NCBI GenBank assembly: GCA_934591745.1
Contig: CAKTPQ010000027.1
Location: 1-20,690 of the forward strand
Origin: an uncultured Oscillospiraceae bacterium
GTDB lineage: Bacteria; Bacillota; Clostridia; Oscillospirales; Oscillospiraceae
DNA: 20,690 nucleotides
Reading direction: 5' to 3'
The first letter of the stretch is position 1; the number at the start of each line of letters is the position of its first letter. Shown here piece after piece: positions 14,899-20,690 of the stretch. The notes below the pieces were generated by a model, which searched no databases, had not been told where the DNA came from, and saw only the letters and a list, made by a program, of their open reading frames with translations. The translations under genes and the position numbers were made by a program.

Positions 14899-16953
14899 AT
14901 GACCGATCTGCACACCGACATCCGGTACATCAAGGGCATCGGCGAGACGCGGGCTAAGGCTCTGCAAAAGCTGGGCATTGCCACGCTGGAGGACCTGCTG
15001 TCCTACTTCCCCCGCCGGTGGGAGGACCGGACGCTGACCCGGCCCATCCGGGAGCTGGTGCCGGGGGAATACGCCTGCGTCCGGGCCATGCTGGCGGGCG
15101 ACCCCACCGCCAGCCGCATCGCCGGCGGCCGCACGCTGGTAAAGGTACGGGCCGTGGACGACAGCGGCACGCTGGACGTGGCCTTTTTCAACCAGGACTA
15201 CCGGAAAACCAGTCTCCACAAGGGAGAGACGTATATCTTCTACGGCAGGGTGGAGGGTGACCTGCTGCGCCGCCGCATGACCAATCCGGTGCTGGAACCG
15301 GAGGGGCGGCAGCTGCTGACGGGCCGCATCATGCCCATCTATCCCCTGACCGCCGGCGTCAGCCAGACCATGCTGGCCAAGGCCATGCGGCAGGGGCTGG
15401 ACGCCTGCCGCGACCTGCTGCCGGACGTGCTGCCCGATGAGGTGCGGCAGGCCCATCATCTGTGCTATACCGGCTACGCCTATGAGAACATCCACTTCCC
15501 CGACTCGCCGGAGGCGCTGGACATTGCCCGCCGCCGTCTGGTGTTCGAGGAGCTTTTCGTGTTGGCCTGCGGTCTGCAGCTGCTGCGCTCCCGCCGGGAG
15601 ACGGGCCGCGGCCCCGCCTGCGAAAACGTAAGCCTCGCGCCGTTTTACGACGCCCTGCCCTTCGCCCTCACCAACGCCCAGCGCCGGGCCGTGGAGCAGG
15701 CGGTGTCCGACATGACGTCGGGCCGCCCCATGAACCGCCTGTGTCAGGGCGACGTGGGCAGCGGCAAGACCATGGTGGCGGCGGCCTGCGTCTGGTTCGC
15801 CGCCCAGAGCGGCTGGCAATCGGCGCTGATGGCTCCCACGGAGATCCTGGCCCGCCAGCACTATGAAAATCTGACGCCGCTGTTCGCCCGGTTCGGCCTG
15901 CACTGCGCCCTGCTCACCGGCTCCACCCGGGCCAGGGAGCGCCGCGCCATTCTGGCCGGTCTGGCCGATGGCTCCATCGACCTGTGCATCGGCACCCACG
16001 CCCTGCTGACGGCGGACGTGCAGTACGCCCGGCTGGGGCTGGTCATCACCGACGAGCAGCACCGCTTCGGCGTGGACCAGCGGGCGGCGCTGTCCAGAAA
16101 GGCCGATTCACCCCACATGCTGGTGCTGTCCGCTACCCCCATTCCCCGGACGCTGGCGCTCATCATCTACGGCGATCTGGACGTATCCATCATCGACGAG
16201 CTGCCCCCCGGACGGCAGAAGGTGGACACCTTCGCCGTGGGGGAGAAATACCGCCAGCGGCTGAACGCCTTCATCCGCAAGCAGGTGGCCGAGGGCCATC
16301 AGGTGTTCATCGTCTGCCCTCTGGTGGCGGAGGAGGACCAGCTGCCCGACGAGCGCAAGGCCGTCACCGCCTACGCCAAAAGGCTGCAGGAGGAGGTGTT
16401 CCCCGACCTGCGCATCGCCATGCTCCACGGCCGCATGAAGGCCAGGGAAAAGGAGGCGGTCATGGCCGCCTTTGCCGCCGGTGACAGCGACATTCTGGTG
16501 TCCACCACCGTGGTGGAGGTAGGCGTGGACGTGCCCAACGCCAACCTGATGGTGGTGGAAAACGCCGAGCGCTTCGGCCTCAGCCAGCTCCACCAGCTCC
16601 GGGGCCGCGTAGGCCGCGGCAGCGCCAAAAGCTGGTGCGTCCTGCTGTCCGACAGCGACAACGAGGACACCCGCCGCCGCCTGAAGGTGCTGACGGAGAC
16701 AAACGACGGCTTCCGGATCTCCGAGGAGGACCTAAAGCTCCGCGGCCCCGGTGACTTCTTCGGCCAGCGGCAGCACGGCCTGCCCACCCTGAAGGCCGCC
16801 GATCTCAGCTGCGACATGCGGCTGCTGGACGAGGCCCAGTCCGCCGCCCGGGAGCTGCTGCAGCGCGACCCGTCGCTGACCGACCCTGCCCACGCCCCGC
16901 TGCACCGGCGCATTGACCGGCTGTTCGCGGTGAATGAGGGCGGCCTGAACTGA
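14899..16953 (+). CDS. recG: ATP-dependent DNA helicase RecG
   Basis: Double-stranded DNA translocase that remodels stalled forks and Holliday junctions. The 684-residue product has an N-terminal wedge region with a helix-hairpin-helix-like start (IKGIGETRAKAL) and OB fold. Helicase motifs follow: Walker A GDVGSGKT (284-291), DEQH (385-388), LSATPIPRTL, then PPGRQKVDTF, VSTTVVEVGVDVPNAN, QLHQLRGRVGR and LKLRGPGDFFGQRQHG, the RecG-specific C-terminus. Length fits the usual 680-690. An upstream in-frame opening to 14515 is folA in another frame. I use ATG 14899, 4 bases after the folA TGA, because the product then starts MTDLHTDIRYIKGIG. No good ribosome binding site is seen, so coupling to folA is likely. 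Confidence 0.97.
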   Translation: MTDLHTDIRYIKGIGETRAKALQKLGIATLEDLLSYFPRRWEDRTLTRPIRELVPGEYACVRAMLAGDPTASRIAGGRTLVKVRAVDDSGTLDVAFFNQDYRKTSLHKGETYIFYGRVEGDLLRRRMTNPVLEPEGRQLLTGRIMPIYPLTAGVSQTMLAKAMRQGLDACRDLLPDVLPDEVRQAHHLCYTGYAYENIHFPDSPEALDIARRRLVFEELFVLACGLQLLRSRRETGRGPACENVSLAPFYDALPFALTNAQRRAVEQAVSDMTSGRPMNRLCQGDVGSGKTMVAAACVWFAAQSGWQSALMAPTEILARQHYENLTPLFARFGLHCALLTGSTRARERRAILAGLADGSIDLCIGTHALLTADVQYARLGLVITDEQHRFGVDQRAALSRKADSPHMLVLSATPIPRTLALIIYGDLDVSIIDELPPGRQKVDTFAVGEKYRQRLNAFIRKQVAEGHQVFIVCPLVAEEDQLPDERKAVTAYAKRLQEEVFPDLRIAMLHGRMKAREKEAVMAAFAAGDSDILVSTTVVEVGVDVPNANLMVVENAERFGLSQLHQLRGRVGRGSAKSWCVLLSDSDNEDTRRRLKVLTETNDGFRISEEDLKLRGPGDFFGQRQHGLPTLKAADLSCDMRLLDEAQSAARELLQRDPSLTDPAHAPLHRRIDRLFAVNEGGLN

Positions 16954-16960
16954 AAAACGC

Positions 16961-17000
16961 AAAAAACGGGCGGAGCGCCTTACGGCGTTCCGTCCGTTTT
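16961..17000 (+). terminator. Shared terminator of recG and the opposing small RNA
   Basis: ACGGGCGGAGCGCC (16966-16979) pairs with GGCGTTCCGTCCGT (16984-16997) around ttac, a 14-bp stem including G-T wobbles. It is followed by a T-run on the plus strand (16997-17000) and preceded by A6 (16961-16966), which gives TTTTTT on the minus strand. It can end recG and, from the other side, the minus-strand small RNA. Confidence 0.85.
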
Positions 17001-17087
17001 GAATGCCGGGCAAAAGGGGGGTGCCCGACAGGGGGAAGAGCAAATTCCAACGTGCGGCGCGCCAACCAAGCGCACCACTATGCTTCC
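16961..17087 (-). ncRNA. Candidate small RNA between recG and uvrC
   Basis: A stand-alone transcript of about 126 nt is predicted, from a strong promoter at 17093-17121 to the shared terminator. It has no start codon with a good ribosome binding site. Three hairpins can be drawn. First, GGAAGCA at the very 5' end pairs with TGC and TTCC (to 17034), with an inner stem GTGCG/CGCAC. Second, TGTCGGGCA (17030-17022) pairs with TGCCCGGCA (17012-17004) around the loop CCCCCCTTT. Third is the terminator. A single-stranded CTTCCCCC lies between the first two. C-rich loops of this sort bind ribosome binding sites in known Gram-positive small RNAs. It does not match SRP, tmRNA, RNase P or full-length 6S RNA as I know them. 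Confidence 0.6.
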
Positions 17088-17092
17088 TGCAT

Positions 17093-17121
17093 ATTGTACT
17101 GCAATGTTTTTTTATTGTCAA
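17093..17121 (-). promoter_or_regulatory. Strong promoter of the small RNA
   Basis: TTGACA (17121-17116) and TACAAT (17098-17093) are separated by exactly 17 nt on the minus strand. The region upstream (17122-17165) is rich in A-tracts on the minus strand, like an UP element. No protein gene lies downstream on that strand. Confidence 0.8.
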
Positions 17122-17192
17122 TGTTTTTCATCGGATAATTTTTCCTTTTTCTGACACTTTTTTCGCTGCTCCGGCCCGGTCCCCTCTCCCCC

Positions 17193-17221
17193 TTGCCTGC
17201 CCCGGCCCGCCGTGCTATACT
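17193..17221 (+). promoter_or_regulatory. Promoter of uvrC
   Basis: TTGCCT (17193-17198) and TATACT (17216-17221) are 17 nt apart, and TGC precedes the -10 box as an extended -10. Transcription would start near 17228, about 25 nt before uvrC. No LexA-like box is apparent. Confidence 0.65.
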
Positions 17222-17253
17222 GGGAAAAACACATTCCGCAGGGAGGTGCCGCC

Positions 17254-19095
17254 ATGACGAAGGACGAGCTGCGCGCCAGAGCCAACGAGCTGCCGCTGCT
17301 GCCCGGCGTCTATCTGATGATGGACAAAACGGGGCAGGTCATCTACGTGGGCAAGGCCAAAAAACTGAAGAACCGGGTGAGCCAGTACTTTCAGGACACC
17401 GCCTCCCACAACGGCAAGACCCGCCGCATGGTGTCCCAGGTGGATCGGTTCGACACCATCATCGTCCGCTCGGAGTTTGAGGCCCTCATCCTGGAGAACT
17501 CCCTCATCAAGCGGCACATGCCCCGCTACAACATCCTGCTGAAGGACGACAAGGGCTACCCCTTCGTCCGGCTGGACGAGAAGTCCGCCTACCCCCGGTT
17601 CTCGCTGGTGACCCGCCCCGCTCAGGACGGTGCCCGGTACTTCGGCCCCTTCGGCGGCCGCAGCGAGACGCGGCAGGCCATCGACGCGGTGTGCGCCGCC
17701 CTGCGGCTGCCCACCTGCTCCCGCCGGTTCCCCCAGGACATCGGCAGGGAGCGGCCCTGCCTCAACCATCACATCGGCCGGTGCGATGGCTTCTGCCGCC
17801 CCGACGGCCCGGACGCCGCCGAGTACCGCCGCCGCATCGCCCAGGCGGTGCGGCTGTTTGAGGGGCGGCTGCGGCAGGTGACGGCGGAGCTGACCGCCCA
17901 GATGAACGACGCCGCCGAGGCGCTGGATTTCGAGCGGGCCGCCACCCTGCGGGATCAGGTGCGGGCACTGTCGGTGCTGTCCAAGAACCAGAAGGTCATT
18001 GCCGGCATCTGCGCCGACACCGACGTGTGGGGCGTGTACACCGGCCCCGCCCGGGCCGGCTGCGCCGTGCTGCACATCGAGGACGGCGACCTGCTGGGCC
18101 GCCGGGTGGAGGTGCTGCCCGCCGCCGAGGACGACGCCGCGCTGCTGGACGCTGTGGTGACCCAGTACTATCTGGGCCGGGAGCTGCTGCCCCGCGAGAT
18201 CCTGCTGCCCCTGCCGGTGGAGGATATGGACACCCTTTCCGCCCTGCTGACGGAGCGCTGCGGCCACACCGTCACCCTCCGTATACCCCAGCGGGGCCAG
18301 CGCCGGGAGCTGCTGGACATCGCCTGCCGCAACGCCCGGGAGGAGGTGGAGCGTGTCACCTCCGATGCCGAGCGCACCGCCGGCATCCTCCGGCTCCTGC
18401 AGGAGCTGGCGGGCCTGCCGGTGCCGCCCCGCCGCATGGAGAGCTACGACATCTCCCACACCGGCGGCGCCGATCAGGTGGCCAGCATGGTGGTGTTCAT
18501 GGACGGCCGCCCCCTGAAGCGGGACTACCGCCGGTTCCAGATCAAAACCTGTGACGGTGCCGACGACTATGGCGCCATGGCGGAGGTGCTGGAGCGCCGG
18601 TTCCGCCGGTATCTGGACGGCGATGAGAAGTTCGCCCCCCTCCCAGACCTGCTGCTCATCGACGGCGGCGTGCAGCACGCCCGCGTGGCGGAGGAGTTGC
18701 TGGAACGGCTGCACCTGTCCGTGCCCGTATTGGGCATGGTGAAGGACGACCGCCACCGCACCCGCGCTTTGGTCACCGCCGCCGGCATGGAGATCGGCAT
18801 CCAGACACCCCCCGCCCTGTTCGCCCTCATCGGCCGCGTGCAGGAGGAGGTACACCGCTTCGCCATCACCTACCACCACCAGAAGCACGCCAAAAACGCC
18901 TATCGCTCCCGGCTGGATGGCATCCCCGGTGTGGGGGAGGCCCGGAAAAAACTGCTTTTGCAGCGGTTCGGCACCGTGAAGGCCGTCCGGGCCGCGGAGC
19001 TTCTCCAGCTGGAGGAGGTGCTGCCCCGGCCCGCCGCCCGGGCCGTCTACGACCATTTCCACAGGGCGGACGCCCCAAAGGAGGACACCCCATGA
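17254..19095 (+). CDS. uvrC: Excinuclease ABC subunit C
   Basis: Makes the two incisions in nucleotide excision repair together with UvrA and UvrB. The 613-residue product has the N-terminal GIY-YIG nuclease (GVY 18-20, YVG 31-33, Arg41), four cysteines Cys155, Cys169, Cys177 and Cys181 that match the iron-sulfur ligands described for UvrC, a UVR motif near 205-245 (EALDFERAATLRDQ), the RNase H-like nuclease with SYDISHTGG and LLLIDGGVQH, and a helix-hairpin-helix tail containing IPGVGEARKKLL. ATG 17254 has GGGAGG 7 nt upstream; an ATG at 17212 lies in the promoter. It overlaps the next gene by four bases (ATGA). Confidence 0.97.
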   Translation: MTKDELRARANELPLLPGVYLMMDKTGQVIYVGKAKKLKNRVSQYFQDTASHNGKTRRMVSQVDRFDTIIVRSEFEALILENSLIKRHMPRYNILLKDDKGYPFVRLDEKSAYPRFSLVTRPAQDGARYFGPFGGRSETRQAIDAVCAALRLPTCSRRFPQDIGRERPCLNHHIGRCDGFCRPDGPDAAEYRRRIAQAVRLFEGRLRQVTAELTAQMNDAAEALDFERAATLRDQVRALSVLSKNQKVIAGICADTDVWGVYTGPARAGCAVLHIEDGDLLGRRVEVLPAAEDDAALLDAVVTQYYLGRELLPREILLPLPVEDMDTLSALLTERCGHTVTLRIPQRGQRRELLDIACRNAREEVERVTSDAERTAGILRLLQELAGLPVPPRRMESYDISHTGGADQVASMVVFMDGRPLKRDYRRFQIKTCDGADDYGAMAEVLERRFRRYLDGDEKFAPLPDLLLIDGGVQHARVAEELLERLHLSVPVLGMVKDDRHRTRALVTAAGMEIGIQTPPALFALIGRVQEEVHRFAITYHHQKHAKNAYRSRLDGIPGVGEARKKLLLQRFGTVKAVRAAELLQLEEVLPRPAARAVYDHFHRADAPKEDTP

Positions 19096-20054
19096 GATAC
19101 TACGCCACCCTCGGCCCCGCCTGCTGCGAAGTGTCCGCGCTGCGCGCTCTGCTGCGCCGGGGCATCACCGGCTTCCGGCTCAACCTGTCCCACACGCCGC
19201 TGGCGGCCCGGCGGGACTGGATCGCCGCCCTCCACGATGCGGAGCGGCAGACGGGCCTTTCCGCCTCGCTGATGATCGACCTCCGCGGGCCGGAGGTGCG
19301 CATCGGCGCGCTGCCCGCCCCCCTGCCGCTGGCGGAGGGCGATACGGTAACGCTGGGCGCGGACATCCCCGTGGAGGCGGACGTGCTGGCCGCTCTGCGT
19401 CCCGGCATGACCGTGCTGCTGGATGACGGCGCCATGGCGCTGACCGTGCTGGACGGCGGCGTGTGCCGCGTCACCCGAGGCGGCGTCCTCACCGGTCACA
19501 AGAGCCTGACGCTGGAGGGCGCCGACCTCCACCGACCCGCCCTGTGCGAAGCAGACCTTGCCGATCTGGCGCAGGCGGCGGCGCTGGGCGTTGACGCCGT
19601 CATGCAGCCCTTCGTCCGCAGCGCCGATGACCTCCGGGCCGTCCGGCGTGCCATGGCGGAGCGCGGCCTCGCCGGCGCGGAGCTGTTCGCCAAGGTGGAG
19701 AACCAGCCGGGGCTGGACGCCCTGCCGGACTGGATGGACCTGTGCGGTGTGGTGACCATCGCCCGGGGCGATCTGGGCAGCAGCCTGCCGCTGGAGCACC
19801 TGCCCGCCGCCCAGAAACACATCGCCGCCCTGTGCCGCAGCCGCCGGAAGCCCTTTCTGGTGGTGACCCAGCTGCTCCACAGCATGCTCGACCACCCCAC
19901 CCCCACCCGGGCGGAGGTGCTGGACATCTACAACGCCGTGCTGGACGGCGCGGACTGCCTGATGCTCACCGGTGAGACGGCCCAGGGCCGTTACCCGCTG
20001 GAGGCGGCGGACTGGCTTCTCCGCGTGGCGCGGGAGGCGGAAAAAGCCCGCTGA
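19092..20054 (+). CDS. Pyruvate-kinase-like protein lacking the C-terminal domain
   Basis: A 320-residue protein that follows the pyruvate kinase barrel from start to end but stops where the C-terminal domain (about 120-150 residues) should begin. Arg29, Asn31 and Ser33 (FRLNLSH), Asp63 and Glu68 (DLRGPEVR), catalytic Lys201 with metal ligand Glu203 (KVEN), Asp227 (ARGDLG), Thr259 (VTQLLHSM) and TRAEVLDIYNAVLDGADCLMLTGETAQG are all kept. A compact B domain (about 72-140) is present. The start overlaps the uvrC stop (ATGA), so they are co-transcribed. Full-length pyruvate kinase is 470-590 residues. The catalytic residues suggest an enzyme without the allosteric domain, but the physiological substrate is uncertain and a paralogue with another role is possible. 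Confidence 0.85.
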   Translation: MRYYATLGPACCEVSALRALLRRGITGFRLNLSHTPLAARRDWIAALHDAERQTGLSASLMIDLRGPEVRIGALPAPLPLAEGDTVTLGADIPVEADVLAALRPGMTVLLDDGAMALTVLDGGVCRVTRGGVLTGHKSLTLEGADLHRPALCEADLADLAQAAALGVDAVMQPFVRSADDLRAVRRAMAERGLAGAELFAKVENQPGLDALPDWMDLCGVVTIARGDLGSSLPLEHLPAAQKHIAALCRSRRKPFLVVTQLLHSMLDHPTPTRAEVLDIYNAVLDGADCLMLTGETAQGRYPLEAADWLLRVAREAEKAR

Positions 20055-20063
20055 AGCGCGCAT

Positions 20064-20100
20064 AAAAAAGGAACGCACCCGCAGGTGCGTTCCTTTTTTA
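20064..20100. terminator. Bidirectional terminator between convergent genes
   Basis: GGAACGCACC (20070-20079) and GGTGCGTTCC (20084-20093) form a 10-bp stem with loop CGCA, flanked by A6 and T6. It lies 9 nt beyond the pyruvate-kinase-like stop and just before the minus-strand stop at 20106, so it serves both genes. The stem is identical to the one at 11916-11940. Confidence 0.92.
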
Positions 20101-20105
20101 TGCAA

Positions 20106-20690
20106 TTACTCCTCATCCCGGCGCTTCCGGCGCAGCAGCGCCAGACCCGTCAGCGACGTGACTGCCGTCAAACCATAGACGCCGATACCGGCATCGAAGG
20201 TGCCGGGGCTGGACTTCCCGTTCTCGCTGCCGCTTTCAGCGGTCCTGCCCCGCGGGGGGATGACGGTGTCGGACTGGCTGATCGTCTTGGTCCCGTTGGC
20301 ATCGGCAAAGTACTTGCCGCAGGCCTTGCACTGCCAGTATTCGGTGTTGCCCCGGGCGTAGATGCCAGGCGCCTTGGCCGCCGTATGCTTCAGGTCATGG
20401 TTGCCGGCGTCTTTCTTGCCGTAGGCCTGCCCGCACACGGTGCAGACCGCCTTTTCGGTACAGGTGGCCGTGCCGCCGGTGTGGCCTGTGGCCTTGATGG
20501 CCGTGCCGCTCTGCAGCTTCACGCCGCAGCCCTTGCAGTAGATATCGCCGGTGTGGCCGTCCTCGGTGCAGGTGGCCTTCTTGGCGTTCCGCAGCTCTGT
20601 GCCGCCCACATGGTTATTGGCGTCCACCGTGCCGTAGGCCTGCCCGCACACGGTGCAGACCGCCGCGCTGACGCAGGTGGCCGTGCCGCC
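20106..20690 (-). CDS. Cell-surface protein with CxxC repeats, C-terminal part
   Basis: The gene continues beyond the right edge; the last 194 residues are visible. Two copies of a module containing GGTATC....VCTVCGQAYG stand 71 residues apart, with further CxxC pairs in YCKGCGVKL and WQCKACGKYF, the last followed by ADANGTKTI. These resemble short repeats seen in large Firmicutes surface proteins. The C-terminus has a low-complexity linker (RTAESGSENGKSSPGTFDAG), a hydrophobic stretch (GVYGLTAVTSLTGLALL) and a basic tail RRKRRDEE, the layout of a sortase-type anchor. The expected threonine-glycine cleavage pair appears as SPGTFD. Function, total size and start are unknown. Confidence 0.8.
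   Translation of the reverse strand, partial: GGTATCVSAAVCTVCGQAYGTVDANNHVGGTELRNAKKATCTEDGHTGDIYCKGCGVKLQSGTAIKATGHTGGTATCTEKAVCTVCGQAYGKKDAGNHDLKHTAAKAPGIYARGNTEYWQCKACGKYFADANGTKTISQSDTVIPPRGRTAESGSENGKSSPGTFDAGIGVYGLTAVTSLTGLALLRRKRRDEE
20418..20690 (-). repeat. 213-bp period repeat inside the surface protein gene
   Basis: The segment 20418-20451 (starting gccgtaggcctgcccgcac) recurs at 20631-20664 without a visible mismatch, and caggtggccgtgccgcc at 20461-20477 recurs at 20674-20690. The offset is 213 bp in both cases, that is 71 codons. Identity at DNA level suggests recent duplication or gene conversion. More units may lie past the window edge. Confidence 0.85.

Noticed and set aside
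13344..14984. Minus-strand open frame of 546 codons across thyA and folA
   Set aside because: Antisense shadow; thyA and folA are certain and share a promoter and ribosome binding sites.
16961..17087. The small RNA as SRP RNA or 6S RNA
   Set aside because: The GGAAGCA at its 5' end recalls part of the SRP loop, but the rest of the SRP domain IV sequence is missing. It is too short, and has too small a bubble, for 6S RNA.

Overview
The window is a chromosomal housekeeping region of a high-GC member of the Clostridia. Family-level protein resemblances, a T-box in front of cysS, Gram-positive style ribosome binding sites and promoters, and a surface protein with a C-terminal anchor all point to the Firmicutes. 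The roughly 60 percent GC content and the style of the proteins suggest Oscillospiraceae (Flavonifractor, Oscillibacter or Lawsonibacter-like). This placement is inferred by eye; no 16S or database search was possible.

Layout. Positions 1-13327 are read almost entirely on the minus strand. From right to left they hold an FAD oxidoreductase (11954-13327); a lipoprotein, response regulator and histidine kinase set (11799 down to 8119); yqhQ, prmC, recA, recX and rimO (8047 down to 3088); pgsA (2981-2457); cysS behind a T-box leader (2420 down to 697); and the 5' end of rpsJ (191-1) behind a strong promoter and a leader of about 280 nt. From 13479 the plus strand takes over with thyA-folA-recG (13479-16953) and uvrC plus a short pyruvate-kinase-like gene (17254-20054). 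The right edge holds the 3' end of a repeat-bearing surface protein on the minus strand.

Functional threads. Genome maintenance dominates: recA with recX, recG, uvrC, and thyA-folA for dTMP supply. A second thread is translation and its quality: rpsJ, cysS, rimO (S12 methylthiolation) and prmC (release factor methylation). A third concerns the envelope: pgsA, a two-component system with a probable lipoprotein partner, and the surface protein.

The least ordinary parts are non-coding. A probable small RNA of about 126 nt lies on the minus strand between recG and uvrC, with a consensus promoter, a C-rich loop and a shared terminator. A 39-bp tandem repeat joined to a 79-bp imperfect palindrome separates the response regulator and kinase genes. 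The rpsJ leader contains an attenuator-like hairpin. A perfect 20-bp palindrome sits at the start of the lipoprotein transcript. The same 10-bp terminator stem occurs twice. Among proteins, the pyruvate-kinase-like protein that lacks the C-terminal domain is the most unusual.
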